From NCBI RefSeq assembly GCF_012726265.1, contig NZ_JAASAG010000002.1, positions 372,001-436,000 of the forward strand: a stretch of 64,000 bases of DNA. Direction: 5' to 3'. This stretch comes from Streptomyces sp. HNM0575 (GTDB taxonomy: Bacteria > Actinomycetota > Actinomycetes > Streptomycetales > Streptomycetaceae). A model generated the notes under the pieces. That model was not told where the DNA came from. It saw only the letters and a list, made by a program, of their open reading frames with translations, and made no database searches. The position numbers and the translations under genes were made by a program. Positions 9,506 through 19,654 of this stretch are shown here, in pieces (position 1 is the first letter of the stretch; each line of letters begins with the position of its first letter).

Positions 9506-9958
9506 CTACCGGAGCAGCCTCTCGAAGCACCGGGACGCCTCAACCCCCGCGTACGCGCCGAAGTTCGGGATCCGCTCGTAGCCCGCGCGCGTGTAGAAGC
9601 GGACGGCCTCGGGCTGGCGGTCCCCGGTCTCCAGCCGCAGGCTCTTCCAGTCCTTGTCGCGCGCCCAGTCCTCCAGGGCCCCCAGGATCCGGGACGCGAA
9701 CTCCGAGCCGCGCCAGGGCGGGGTCACGTACATGCGCTTGATCTCGCCCACGCCGTCGCCGAGTTCGCGGAGTCCTCCGCATCCCACGGCCGTGCCGCCG
9801 TGCTCGTACGCGACGAAGAACGCCACGACGTCCTCTTCCGAGGGCGCGGTACCGGGCTCGCTGTCCGTGGTGCCGTATCTCTCGGCGATCTCGACGCGCT
9901 GTCTGGCGCGCAGCGCGAGGGCGTCCGGGTCCGTCCATTCGACCTGCTCGATCCTCAT
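9506..9958 (-). CDS. GNAT-family N-acetyltransferase
   Basis: A 150-residue acetyl-CoA-dependent acyltransferase. The central strands contain GCGGLRELGDGVGEIKRMYV, then the acetyl-CoA pyrophosphate loop in PPWRGSEFASRIL, and the C-terminal AVRFYTRAGYERI motif of GNAT enzymes. The acceptor is unknown. ATG at 9958 starts the first strand MRIEQVEWTD. Transcribed convergently with glpX and divergently from the TetR gene, which makes it a possible TetR target. Confidence 0.85.
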   Translation of the reverse strand: MRIEQVEWTDPDALALRARQRVEIAERYGTTDSEPGTAPSEEDVVAFFVAYEHGGTAVGCGGLRELGDGVGEIKRMYVTPPWRGSEFASRILGALEDWARDKDWKSLRLETGDRQPEAVRFYTRAGYERIPNFGAYAGVEASRCFERLLR

Positions 9959-10056
9959 GCGGCGCGATTGTGCCGGGAGCCTGTTTCGGACGCGTGAACC
10001 GGACATGCACGGCCACCGCGGCTCCAGTACGGGCCTCTGCCCTGTCCCGCCCTTGT

Positions 10057-10098
10057 CTGCCCGCTCTTGCCTGCCCGCTCTTGCCTGCCCGCTCTCGC
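10057..10098. repeat. Three 14-bp tandem repeats
   Basis: Three head-to-tail copies of CTGCCCGCTCTTGC (third copy with one change) lie between the acetyltransferase and TetR genes, 18 bases before the TetR-type inverted repeat. Confidence 0.75.
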
Positions 10099-10116
10099 CT
10101 ATGACGGAATCCCATT

Positions 10117-10135
10117 TGCCTAAAAGCATTAGGCA
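10117..10135. promoter_or_regulatory. Likely TetR operator
   Basis: TGCCTAA, five bases, TTAGGCA: a perfect 7-bp inverted repeat with AT content far above its surroundings. It ends 56 bases before the TetR start and lies in the divergent region shared with the acetyltransferase. The geometry fits autoregulation by the adjacent TetR protein. Confidence 0.65.
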
Positions 10136-10191
10136 CATCCACAATGGCTTTCGGGCCTTCGGGCTTTCGTCGTACGAGAGGGGGCGGTCCC

Positions 10192-10773
10192 ATGGCACGC
10201 GCGGGCCTGACCGCGGAGCGGCTCACCCGGGCCGGGGCGGAGCTGGCAGACGACGTCGGCTTCGAGCAGGTGACCGTCTCGGCGCTCGCCAGGCGCTTCG
10301 ACGTCAAGGTCGCGAGCCTGTACTCGCACTTGAAGAGTTCACAGGACCTGAAGACCAGGATCGCCCTGCTCGCCCTGGAGGAAATGGCCGAACGGGCCGC
10401 CGACGCCCTCGCCGGGCGGGCCGGCAAGGACGCGCTCGTCGCCCTCGCCGACGTCTACCGCGACTACGCCCGCGAGCACCCGGGGCGCTACGCGGCGGCC
10501 CAGCTCAGGCTCGACACCGAGACGGCGGCGGCGAGCGCGGGCGTCCGGCACGCGCAGATGACGCGTGCCGTCCTGCGCGGCTACGACCTGACGGGAGAGG
10601 ACCAGACCCATGCCGTACGGCTGCTCGGCAGCGTCTTCCACGGCTACGTGAGCCTGGAGCTGGGCGGCGGATTCAGCCACAGCGCGCCCGATACGCAGGA
10701 GACGTGGTCGCGTGTGCTGGACGCCCTCGACGCGCTGCTGCGGAACTGGCCCGCGCCCGGCCCGGGTTCCTGA
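10192..10773 (+). CDS. TetR-family regulator with WHG-type C-terminal domain
   Basis: A 193-residue repressor. The N-terminal helix-turn-helix is residues about 8-54 (LTAERLTRAGAELADDVGF, VSALARRFDVKVASLYSHL), and the C-terminal domain from about residue 80 has the ANALAGRA/YAREHPGRYAA style of the WHG-type TetR ligand domain. The ATG at 10192 follows GAGAGGGGGCGG. The gene likely controls itself and perhaps its neighbours through the operator at 10117-10135, and the SGNH hydrolase gene follows on the same strand. Ligand unknown. Confidence 0.88.
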   Translation: MARAGLTAERLTRAGAELADDVGFEQVTVSALARRFDVKVASLYSHLKSSQDLKTRIALLALEEMAERAADALAGRAGKDALVALADVYRDYAREHPGRYAAAQLRLDTETAAASAGVRHAQMTRAVLRGYDLTGEDQTHAVRLLGSVFHGYVSLELGGGFSHSAPDTQETWSRVLDALDALLRNWPAPGPGS

Positions 10774-11007
10774 CCGCCGGGCCCGGCCGCCGAGCCTGAC
10801 CACCGGACCCGGCCGACAGCGTTCCGCGCGGAGCCCGGCATGGAGTTCCGCCCCGAGGCCCCGGCCACCAGGCCCCGTCCTCAGCCCCAAGTCACCAGTC
10901 CGCAGGCCCCAGTCCGCGCTCCGGACCTCGCGCCTCGCACCCCCTACCCCGCACCCCGCACCCCGCACCGCCCACCATCCCGACCACCGACCCGACAGGC
11001 CGAGACC

Positions 11008-12354
11008 ATGCACACCGAACACACCGAACACACCCAGCAGAACGAGCCGTCCGGACGGTCCCGCCACTCCGCCCCATCCGGGGACCGGAGCTGGATCACC
11101 ACGCCCGTCACCGCTGAACTGCTGCGCGGCGCCCTCGACTTGGAGCGCACCGCGCACGGCGTGCTGCCCCACCGGCTGCCCGCGCGCGCCCGCGCGCAGT
11201 GCACCGACGCACAGCTCGCCATGGCCGAGTCCCAGCCCTCGGGCGTACGGCTGGTCTTCCGTACCCGGGCCACCGCCGTGGAGCTGGAGACCCTGCCCAC
11301 CAAGCGCGTCTACGCGGGTCTGCCGGCCCGCCCGGACGGCGTGTACGACCTGCTCGTCGACGGCCGCCTCACCGGCCGGGGCAGCGTGCCCGGCGGCAGC
11401 ACCCTCGCCATCGACATGGCTGCCGGGACCGCCGAGCACCGGGAGGGAGCGCCCGGAACCCTCCGCTTCGACGGCCTGCCGGACCGCCCGAAGGACGTCG
11501 CGATATGGCTGCCGCACAACGAGACCACCGAGCTCGTGGCCCTGCGCACCGACGCTCCCGTCACGCCCGTACACGACGGACCGGGCCGCAAGGTGTGGCT
11601 GCACCACGGCAGTTCGATCAGCCACGGCTCCGACGCCGCGAGTCCCACCACGACCTGGCCCGCGCTCGCCGCCGCGCTCGGCGGTGTGGAACTGGTCAAT
11701 CTGGGCTTCGGCGGGGGCGCCCTGCTCGACGCGTTCACCGCGCGCGCGATGCGCGACACCCCGGCCGACCTGATCAGCGTCAAGATCGGCATCAATCTGG
11801 TCAACGCCGACGCGATGCGGCTGCGCGCCTTCACCTCCGCCGTGCACGGCTTCCTCGACACGGTGCGCGAAGGCCACCCCGCGACACCGCTGCTGGTGAT
11901 CTCCCCCGTCCACTGCCCCGTTCACGAGGACACACCCGGGCCCACCGCGCCGGACCTCACCGAACTGAGCGCCGGGCGGCTGCGGTTCCGCGCCACGGGC
12001 GACCCCGCGGAGCGCGCGTACGGCAAGCTGACGCTGCGCGTCGTACGGGACGAACTGGCCCGGATCGTGCGGCAGCGCGCGGGGGACGACCCGGCCCTGC
12101 ACCATCTCGACGGCCTCGGGCTCTACGGCGAGGCCGACCACGCCGGGCTGCCGCTACCCGACGGGCTCCACCCGGACGCCGCCACGCACCGGTTGATGGG
12201 CGAACGCTTCGCGAAGCTCGCCTTCGGCGCGGAAGGCGCCTTCGACGACGGCCGTGATGTCGAGGACGGCCGTGACCTTGAGGACGGCCGTGACGTCGAG
12301 GACACCTGTGACCTCGGAAAGAGCGGCCGTGAACTCGGAGAGACCGGCGCCTGA
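11008..12354 (+). CDS. SGNH/GDSL-type esterase-lipase
   Basis: A 448-residue hydrolase without an obvious signal peptide, so probably cytoplasmic. Residues about 35-185 form a jelly-roll-like N-terminal domain seen in some GDSL enzymes; the hydrolase domain follows with block I HHGSSISHGSD (nucleophile Ser in GSSIS instead of GDS), block III-like GINLVNAD and the C-terminal DGLHPD that supplies Asp and His. The last 45 residues carry an acidic repeat of the type DGRDVE, repeated three times. ATG 11008 is preferred; an ATG at 10840 with GGAG upstream would add a Pro-rich stretch that looks non-coding. Substrate unknown. Confidence 0.82.
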   Translation: MHTEHTEHTQQNEPSGRSRHSAPSGDRSWITTPVTAELLRGALDLERTAHGVLPHRLPARARAQCTDAQLAMAESQPSGVRLVFRTRATAVELETLPTKRVYAGLPARPDGVYDLLVDGRLTGRGSVPGGSTLAIDMAAGTAEHREGAPGTLRFDGLPDRPKDVAIWLPHNETTELVALRTDAPVTPVHDGPGRKVWLHHGSSISHGSDAASPTTTWPALAAALGGVELVNLGFGGGALLDAFTARAMRDTPADLISVKIGINLVNADAMRLRAFTSAVHGFLDTVREGHPATPLLVISPVHCPVHEDTPGPTAPDLTELSAGRLRFRATGDPAERAYGKLTLRVVRDELARIVRQRAGDDPALHHLDGLGLYGEADHAGLPLPDGLHPDAATHRLMGERFAKLAFGAEGAFDDGRDVEDGRDLEDGRDVEDTCDLGKSGRELGETGA

Positions 12355-12368
12355 TCACGGCAGGGGCA

Positions 12369-12416
12369 CGCGGAGCGGAGCGGCGCCGTGGAGCAGAACG
12401 ACCGCCCCGCTCCGCG
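12369..12416. terminator. Hairpin between convergent SGNH and WhiB-like genes
   Basis: CGCGGAGCGG pairs with CCGCTCCGCG 28 bases later. It lies 15 bases after the SGNH hydrolase stop and before the WhiB-like gene's 3' end, so it could act on both strands. No T-run. Confidence 0.55.
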
Positions 12417-12484
12417 GCCCTGCCGACGCGAGGGCCGCACCGGACGGCATCCCGCCCGGCGGCACCGCGCCGGAGGCCCGTGGC

Positions 12485-12856
12485 TCAGGCGATGCGCGAG
12501 ACCTGCCCGGCCTCGCCCGCCGCGACGGCCGCCTCACGCCTGCGGCGCCTGGCCAGCGCCACGCGCCGTTCGGCGGCGGTCAGTCCGCCCCACACGCCGT
12601 ACGGCTCGGGCAGCACCAGCGCGTGCTCACGGCACTCGATCATCACCGGGCAGCGGGCGCAGACCCGCTTGGCCGCCTGCTCGCGCGAAAGCCTCGCCGC
12701 CGTGGGCTCCTTCGAAGGGGCGAAGAACAGTCCCGCCTCATCCCGGCGGCAGACCGCCTCCGAGTGCCAGGGACCCTCTTCGTCCTCACGCGCGGCCGCT
12801 CGCGGCACGGGGACGGAGGGGGCTGCCTGAAGGGACTGACGCGGCGGTTGCAGCAC
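12485..12856 (-). CDS. WhiB-family iron-sulfur transcription factor
   Basis: A 123-residue Wbl protein. The four cluster cysteines are C36, C66, C69 and C75 (EAVCRRDEAGLFF, RVCARCPVMIEC), followed by the GVWGG turn (residues 87-91) and a basic LARRRRRE segment that would contact DNA. These proteins carry a [4Fe-4S] cluster and work with the principal sigma factor. The GTG start has AGGAG six bases upstream. By position between fumarases and glpX it could be the orthologue of S. coelicolor wblI, but that rests on remembered gene order. A perfect 14-bp palindrome lies upstream at 12965-12978. Confidence 0.92.
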   Translation of the reverse strand: MLQPPRQSLQAAPSVPVPRAAAREDEEGPWHSEAVCRRDEAGLFFAPSKEPTAARLSREQAAKRVCARCPVMIECREHALVLPEPYGVWGGLTAAERRVALARRRRREAAVAAGEAGQVSRIA

Positions 12857-12964
12857 GGTCTACTCCTGACGGGACGACGGGGGGTACCTTCACCCGACTT
12901 GCTGCGCACGGCAGTTCGCGCTGCCGCCGTACGACGATGCCCAGGCTCTACCCGCTGTACGCAC

Positions 12965-12978
12965 CGGTATGCATACCG
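12965..12978. promoter_or_regulatory. Perfect palindrome upstream of WhiB-like gene
   Basis: CGGTATGCATACCG is a perfect 14-bp palindrome, 109 bases before the GTG start of the WhiB-like gene, in an intergenic region of 225 bases. It is likely a dimeric-regulator site controlling this gene; the regulator is unknown. Confidence 0.5.
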
Positions 12979-13081
12979 TAGGAATGCGGACGGATTCTCT
13001 GTGCGGCCTCCGTCCGCGGCCCGCCGTCCCGCCCCGGACGCGCCTTGCGCAGGGCCCGTGCCGCCTCGCGGAACCGCTCGC

Positions 13082-13792
13082 TCACAGCTCCTTTCGGCGA
13101 CGGTCGCGCAGGTCCCGCAGCCGCTTGCCGCGCTTCGGCCTGGCGTCCACTCCGCCGAAGACGGCCGCGCCCTCGACGAGCACGACCGGGGCGTGCGGAT
13201 CGTCGGACTCCCCGGTGCGCACGTCGAAGCCGCCGAAGATCCCCGCGCCCTTCTGCCGGAGCGTGACGTTCTCCGGGACGCGGATCTCGATCCCGCCGAA
13301 GACCGCGGTCGCGTTGATCTGGACGTGCTGCCGCTCGAAGACGGCCTCGGTCAGATCGATCTCGACGCCGCCGAAGCAGGCGACGGCGTTGATCTTCGCC
13401 GGGACCCGGAAGCGGCCCTTGCGGACCGAACCGCTGAAGATGGCCACCAGGTTGTCCTTCGAGTAGTCGCCGGCCGCCGGCGCCTCCGGCCGGTACTCCG
13501 CGGGTGCGGCCTCGCGCGCCGCGGACGCCTCGGGCCGTCCGACGGGCAAGTCCCTTACGAGAGGCTCCAGTTCACCGACGGTCTTGGCCTTGTAGACGGA
13601 GTCGATGCGCTCCGAGTGCTCTTCCGCGTCGATCCGGCCCTCCGCAAGCGCCTCGCGGAGGATGTCGGCGACGCGGTCGCGGTCGGCGTCCGAGGCGCGC
13701 ACCGAGACGGCCGCGGACTCCGCGTCCTTGACGGCGGGCGCGGTCTCGGGTCCGGCGGGGCGGGGCTTCTTTTCGAGCGGAGAGTCAGTCAC
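13082..13792 (-). CDS. DUF1707 / LiaF-like cell-envelope response protein
   Basis: A 236-residue soluble protein in two parts. Residues about 28-82 are the DUF1707 (SHOCT-like) motif: VRASDADRDRVADILREAL, EGRIDAEEHSERID, LEPLVRDLP. Residues about 112-220 form a beta-helix-like LiaF/YvqF C-terminal domain with repeated FGGVEI, VFGGIEI, IFGGFDV, VFGGVDA turns. Such proteins are linked to cell-wall antibiotic sensing but no histidine kinase is adjacent here. It has no membrane segments, unlike LiaF. GTG start at 13792, weak ribosome site. Divergent from the class I fumarase. Confidence 0.8.
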   Translation of the reverse strand: MTDSPLEKKPRPAGPETAPAVKDAESAAVSVRASDADRDRVADILREALAEGRIDAEEHSERIDSVYKAKTVGELEPLVRDLPVGRPEASAAREAAPAEYRPEAPAAGDYSKDNLVAIFSGSVRKGRFRVPAKINAVACFGGVEIDLTEAVFERQHVQINATAVFGGIEIRVPENVTLRQKGAGIFGGFDVRTGESDDPHAPVVLVEGAAVFGGVDARPKRGKRLRDLRDRRRKEL

Positions 13793-14069
13793 ACGGGCAG
13801 CGTACCCAAACGCGATAGATCGCGACTAGACCACCGGCGGCATCGGACGGCATCGATGAGCCGCGCGCCCGGATCCCCGCCGGACCCGCGCCCCCGGTCC
13901 GCCCGGCCCGCCCGAGGCGCGCGGTCCGCCGGGTCCGCTGAGGTCGACCTCACCCCCGCGTCCACGGGCGGGCGCTCTACGCTGATGGTCGCGCCGCCCC
14001 AGCCGCGAGCCGTACGAGGATCCGCGCGAGGACCGTACGAGCCGAGCCGTACGAGAGGAAGACCCAACG

Positions 14070-15747
<1,678 letters not shown>

Positions 15748-15767
<20 letters not shown>

Positions 15768-15823
15768 CCACCCGGCGGCAGACTCCGGTACGAACCGGGG
15801 CGTAGCCACCCGGCGGCGGCCTC
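15748..15823. repeat. 38-bp tandem duplication across the fumarase stop codon
   Basis: GGTACGAA.CGGGGCGTAGCC and the following ACCCGGCGGC recur with a 38-base period (starts of the shared block at 15749 and 15787). The first copy holds the last codons and the TAG stop of the class I fumarase; the second lies just downstream. Confidence 0.75.
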
Positions 15824-15914
15824 GCCGGTTTGCACCTCCCCGCCGTCCTCGCGGCAGACTGCCCACAGGCCAGTGGGTACACGGGAAACCGTCCCGTACG
15901 GAGGTGCACACGGA

Positions 15915-17309
15915 ATGAGCGACAGCCAGGAGTACCGCACCGAGCACGACTCGATGGGCGAGGTGCGCGTCCCCGCACGCGCCAAGTGGCGTGCGCAGAC
16001 GCAGCGCGCCGTTGAGAACTTCCCCGTCAGCGGACAGCGCCTGGAGCGGGCCCACATCGAGGCGCTCGCCCGTATCAAGGCGGCGGCGGCGCGGGTCAAC
16101 GGCGAGCTGGGCGTGCTGGAGCCCGGGTTGGCCGAGGCGGTACGCACCGCGGCCGAGGAGGTCGTGACGGGGCGCTGGGACGGCGAGTTCCCCGTCGACG
16201 TCTTTCAGACGGGCTCCGGCACCTCGTCCAACATGAACATGAACGAGGTCGTCGCCACCCTCGCCACCGAGCGCCTGGGGACCCCCGTACATCCCAACGA
16301 CCATGTGAACGCGAGCCAGTCGTCCAACGACGTCTTCCCCTCCTCCATCCACATCGCCGCCACCGCCGCGGTCACCCGCGATCTGATCCCGGCGCTGGAG
16401 GTGCTGGATGCCTCGCTGTCGCGCAAGGCGGAGGAGTTCGCGGACGTCGTCAAGTCGGGGCGTACGCATCTGATGGACGCGACGCCCGTGACGCTGGGCC
16501 AGGAGTTCGCGGGTTACGCGGCCCAGATCCGCAACGGCGTCGAGCGGTTGCGGGCCTCGCTGCCGCGGCTCGCCGAACTCCCCCTGGGCGGCACGGCCGT
16601 CGGCACCGGCATCAACACCCCGCCGGGCTTCGCCGCCGCCGTCGTCGAGCGGATCGCCGCGGACAGCGGGCTGCCGCTCACCGAGGCGCGCGACCACTTC
16701 GAGGCGCAGGGCGCGCGGGACGCGCTGGTGGAGACCTCGGGCCAGCTGCGCACGGTCGGCGTGAGCATCACCAAGATCTGCAACGACCTGCGCTGGATGG
16801 CGTCCGGGCCCCGCACGGGCCTCGCCGAGATCAGGCTGCCCGACCTCCAGCCGGGCTCGTCGATCATGCCCGGCAAGGTGAACCCGGTGATCCCTGAGGC
16901 CGCCCTGATGGTCGCGGCGCAGGTCACGGGCAACGACGCGACGATCGCCGCGGCCGGCGCCTCGGGGAACTTCGAGCTGAACGTCATGCTGCCGGTGATG
17001 GCGAAGAACCTGCTGGAGTCGGTGCGGCTGCTGTCCAACGTCTCCCGGCTCCTGGCCGAGCGCACCGTGGACGGCATCGAGGCGGACGCGGAGCGCGCAC
17101 GGGAGTACGCGGAGTCCTCGCCGTCCGTGGTGACGCCGCTCAACAGGTTCATCGGATACGAGAACGCCGCGGCCGCTGCCAAGAAGGCGCTGGCGGAGCG
17201 GAAGACGATCCGGGAGGCGGTGCTCGACGCGGGGCACGTGGAGCGCGGCGATCTGACCGTCGAGCAGCTCGACGAGGCGCTGGACGTGCTGCGCATGACC
17301 CGGCCGTGA
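15915..17309 (+). CDS. fumC: Class II fumarate hydratase
   Basis: A 464-residue iron-independent fumarase of the aspartase/fumarase superfamily. The key motifs are [29 protein letters not shown] (site A histidine region), [17 protein letters not shown], and the catalytic loop [12 protein letters not shown]. The last 25 residues contain the LDEALD end typical of FumC. The ATG at 15915 has GGAGG nine bases upstream. Placed after the class I enzyme, it gives a backup that tolerates iron limitation or oxidative damage to the Fe-S enzyme. Confidence 0.96.
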   Translation: MSDSQEYRTEHDSMGEVRVPARAKWRAQTQRAVENFPVSGQRLERAHIEALARIKAAAARVNGELGVLEPGLAEAVRTAAEEVVTGRWDGEFPVDVFQTGSGTSSNMNMNEVVATLATERLGTPVHPNDHVNASQSSNDVFPSSIHIAATAAVTRDLIPALEVLDASLSRKAEEFADVVKSGRTHLMDATPVTLGQEFAGYAAQIRNGVERLRASLPRLAELPLGGTAVGTGINTPPGFAAAVVERIAADSGLPLTEARDHFEAQGARDALVETSGQLRTVGVSITKICNDLRWMASGPRTGLAEIRLPDLQPGSSIMPGKVNPVIPEAALMVAAQVTGNDATIAAAGASGNFELNVMLPVMAKNLLESVRLLSNVSRLLAERTVDGIEADAERAREYAESSPSVVTPLNRFIGYENAAAAAKKALAERKTIREAVLDAGHVERGDLTVEQLDEALDVLRMTRP

Positions 17310-17496
17310 GCCGGTCCGCGCGCCGTTCCGCGCGCCTGCCGTGAGTCCGGTCCGGGCGCCGGTGCCGGTGCCGATCCCGGGCGTTCCGGAACCGCTCCGG
17401 TGGGCGCCGGTGCCGGGCCGCGGGCCCGGGCGCGGGCGTGGCGCGTTCGGGCCTCGGCTGACGGCGGCGGATGGCGGGCGCACCTAGGATCTGCGC

Positions 17497-18444
17497 ATGA
17501 CAGCGGAGCGGGCAGCGGCGGGAGCGGAACGGAACGCGGAGTACGAGGGCCCCGAGGAGTACCCGGAGGACGGGGAGGCAGAGCACTCGGCGGGGGAGGA
17601 AGCGGAGCGCGACCGCACCGTCCGCTGGGAGCCCGGCACCCGCGTCCTGTGGCGATACCGCGCCAACGGCACCGGCCTTACGCACATCTGCCGCCCCGTG
17701 ACCGTCGTGTGCGACACCCCGGAGCTGCTCGCAGCGTGGGTCGCGCCCGGCACCGTATGCGTCAAGCCGGAGATGGCGGACGGCACGCCCGTGCACCACG
17801 AGCCGCTCGCGACCCGCTACACCGGACCGCGCCGCACGGTGCTCTCACGCTGGTTCGGCACGGGCGTGCTGAAGCTGGCACGCCCCGGCGAGCACTGGTC
17901 GGTGTGGCTGTTCTGGGAGCGGGACTGGCAGTTCAAGAACTGGTACGTGAATCTCGAGGAGCCCCGGCGCCGCTGGCCCGGAGGCATCGACTCCGAGGAC
18001 CACTTCCTCGACATCGCCGTGTATCCGGACCGCAGTTGGGAGTGGCGGGACGAGGACGAGTTCGCGGCCGCACAGAGCGCGGGCCTCGTCGACGAGGCGC
18101 TCGCCGCGCGGGTAAGGACCGCTGGGCACGCGGTGGTCGAGCGGATCGCCGCGTGGGCGTCGCCGTTCCGTGACGGCTGGGAGCACTGGCGCCCGGATCC
18201 GCGCTGGCCGGTGCCTTCGCTCCCGCGGGACTGGGACGGCCGGCCGCCTCCGGGGAGGCCGAAGCCGTACACCGGCACACACGACGGCACACAGAGCGGG
18301 GACGCATACGGCGAGGACGCACACGGCGAGGACGCACACGGTGCGCGGCGGAACGGCGCCGGGCCCAACGGCTCGGGCGCCCACGGCGGCAACGGATCGG
18401 GGCCCGGCGACGGCCACCGGCCGGGCGAGCCACGCCACCCGTGA
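17497..18444 (+). CDS. DUF402 (FomD-like) domain protein
   Basis: A 315-residue protein. Residues 1-40 are acidic (Glu-rich). The DUF402 beta-barrel spans about 45-215 with RVLWRYRANG, HWSVWLFWERDWQFKNWYVN and DHFLDIAVYPDRSWEWRDEDEF; the acidic cluster in the last motif binds metal in this family of nucleotide phosphohydrolases, and the Arg/Lys before it bind phosphates. The C-terminal 65 residues are a Gly/His/Asp-rich low-complexity tail with a repeated GEDAHG. ATG 17497 begins the frame. Substrate is not evident; a nucleoside diphosphatase activity is the family inference. Confidence 0.82.
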   Translation: MTAERAAAGAERNAEYEGPEEYPEDGEAEHSAGEEAERDRTVRWEPGTRVLWRYRANGTGLTHICRPVTVVCDTPELLAAWVAPGTVCVKPEMADGTPVHHEPLATRYTGPRRTVLSRWFGTGVLKLARPGEHWSVWLFWERDWQFKNWYVNLEEPRRRWPGGIDSEDHFLDIAVYPDRSWEWRDEDEFAAAQSAGLVDEALAARVRTAGHAVVERIAAWASPFRDGWEHWRPDPRWPVPSLPRDWDGRPPPGRPKPYTGTHDGTQSGDAYGEDAHGEDAHGARRNGAGPNGSGAHGGNGSGPGDGHRPGEPRHP

Positions 18445-18835
18445 ACCCGGCCCACCGGTGGCCCCCGGAGTCCCCTCCGCCCCCTACGCCCCCTCCGTCC
18501 CGTACGTCCCGTCCGCCGTCGCCACCGCGCCCCCCGCACCGGCGTCCGGAATCCGGTGCACACCCGGCCCGCCGAGTCCGGCAGCCGGACTCCCGGCCCC
18601 TCCGGAACACGGTTCCGCCCGGCGGGCCCCTCGTCGCGGTCCGCAGAGCGCACCCTCTTCCGCACTTGCACGGATGTGCCGGACTTATCGGACGACACGC
18701 GCCCGCTTCGACCTCTCGTTCCCCCTTGCTGCGCCCCCATACTGCAAACGTAGGATCAGCGTCCGTAGGCGCACTGCTGCAACAACTCCCCTCCCCCCTC
18801 GGGGATTTGGCGCGTGGCCAGAGAGGAGATCTAGC
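18445..18835. other. Intergenic region before the methyltransferase gene
   Basis: A 391-base stretch. The first 150 bases are Pro-codon-like CCN-rich sequence without a credible frame; the last 130 bases are less GC-rich and contain a possible promoter (18726-18756). I see no gene. Confidence 0.45.
18726..18756 (+). promoter_or_regulatory. Possible promoter of the methyltransferase gene
   Basis: TTGCTG and TAGGAT (a common Streptomyces -10 form) are separated by 19 bases, about 80 bases before the GTG start. Confidence 0.35.
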
Positions 18836-19642
18836 GTGAGCAGCACGTACGGAAGCCACGGGGATCCCCCCTGGCCGGGGCCGGGGGAGAGCGAGGACGC
18901 CGCCGATCCGGAGGGCCTCGAAGGCTCCGGGGAGCCCGCCAGAGGGAAGAGCGAGGACGCCGTACCCCCGAGGTCGAAGGCGCGCGCCTACAAGGACTTC
19001 GACTGGGGATCGCTGGACCGGGCCGGGCAGGCCTCCGCCTTCGACATGATCGGCGACCGCTACGACGAGGCCTTCCCGCACAAGGAGGGCCAGATCGCCT
19101 CGGGCGCCTGGCTCGCCGAGCAACTGCCGCCCGGATCCCGGGTGCTGGATCTCGGCTCGGGCACCGGGCTGCCCACCGCGCGCCAGCTCACGGAGGCGGG
19201 CCACCGGGTCACCGGCATCGACCTCTCTCCCGTCATGGTGGACCTCGCCAGGGGGAACGTGCCGGACGGCGATTTCCGCCGTATGGACATCTATGAGGTG
19301 GAGAGGCACGACCTCGGTCCCTTCGACGGTGTCGCCGCTTTCTTCTCCCTCCTGATGCTGCCTCGGGCCGAAATTCCCTACGCGCTGCGCATGCTGCACC
19401 AGCAACTGCGGGAAGGCGCACCGATGGCCATGTCGATGGTGGAAGCGGATGTCGATGACTTCTCAATGCCGTTCCTGGGCAACACGATCCGGGTATCCGG
19501 CTATCTGCGGGACGAATTGCGCCAGGTCGTGCGCGATGCGGGTTTCGAGATCGCCGGGGAGGACGCCTATGCCTACGCTCCGGCCAGCACTGACGTGCCG
19601 CCCGAGATCCAGATCTTCCTCCAGTGCCGGAGGCGGCCGTAG
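18836..19642 (+). CDS. SAM-dependent class I methyltransferase
   Basis: A 268-residue cytosolic methyltransferase. After an acidic, Gly/Pro-rich N-terminus (about 55 residues) comes the Rossmann domain: motif I VLDLGSGTGLPTARQL, acidic end of strand 2 in TGIDLSPVM, then GDFRRMDIYEVE and GVAAFFSLLMLPR. The GTG at 18836 has GAGAGGAG eight bases upstream. Substrate unknown. It is followed by the PP2C phosphatase gene 12 bases later, suggesting co-transcription. Confidence 0.85.
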   Translation: MSSTYGSHGDPPWPGPGESEDAADPEGLEGSGEPARGKSEDAVPPRSKARAYKDFDWGSLDRAGQASAFDMIGDRYDEAFPHKEGQIASGAWLAEQLPPGSRVLDLGSGTGLPTARQLTEAGHRVTGIDLSPVMVDLARGNVPDGDFRRMDIYEVERHDLGPFDGVAAFFSLLMLPRAEIPYALRMLHQQLREGAPMAMSMVEADVDDFSMPFLGNTIRVSGYLRDELRQVVRDAGFEIAGEDAYAYAPASTDVPPEIQIFLQCRRRP

Positions 19643-19654
19643 TACGGGGAGCGC

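Noticed and set aside
10117..10135. The TGCCTAA/TTAGGCA repeat as a terminator
   Set aside because: The stem is AT-rich and short and lies upstream, not downstream, of genes on both sides; it fits an operator.
10840..11007. An upstream ATG start for the SGNH hydrolase
   Set aside because: It has GGAG in front but the added residues are Pro/Arg/Thr repeats from CCN runs and lack coding character; kept as an alternative only.
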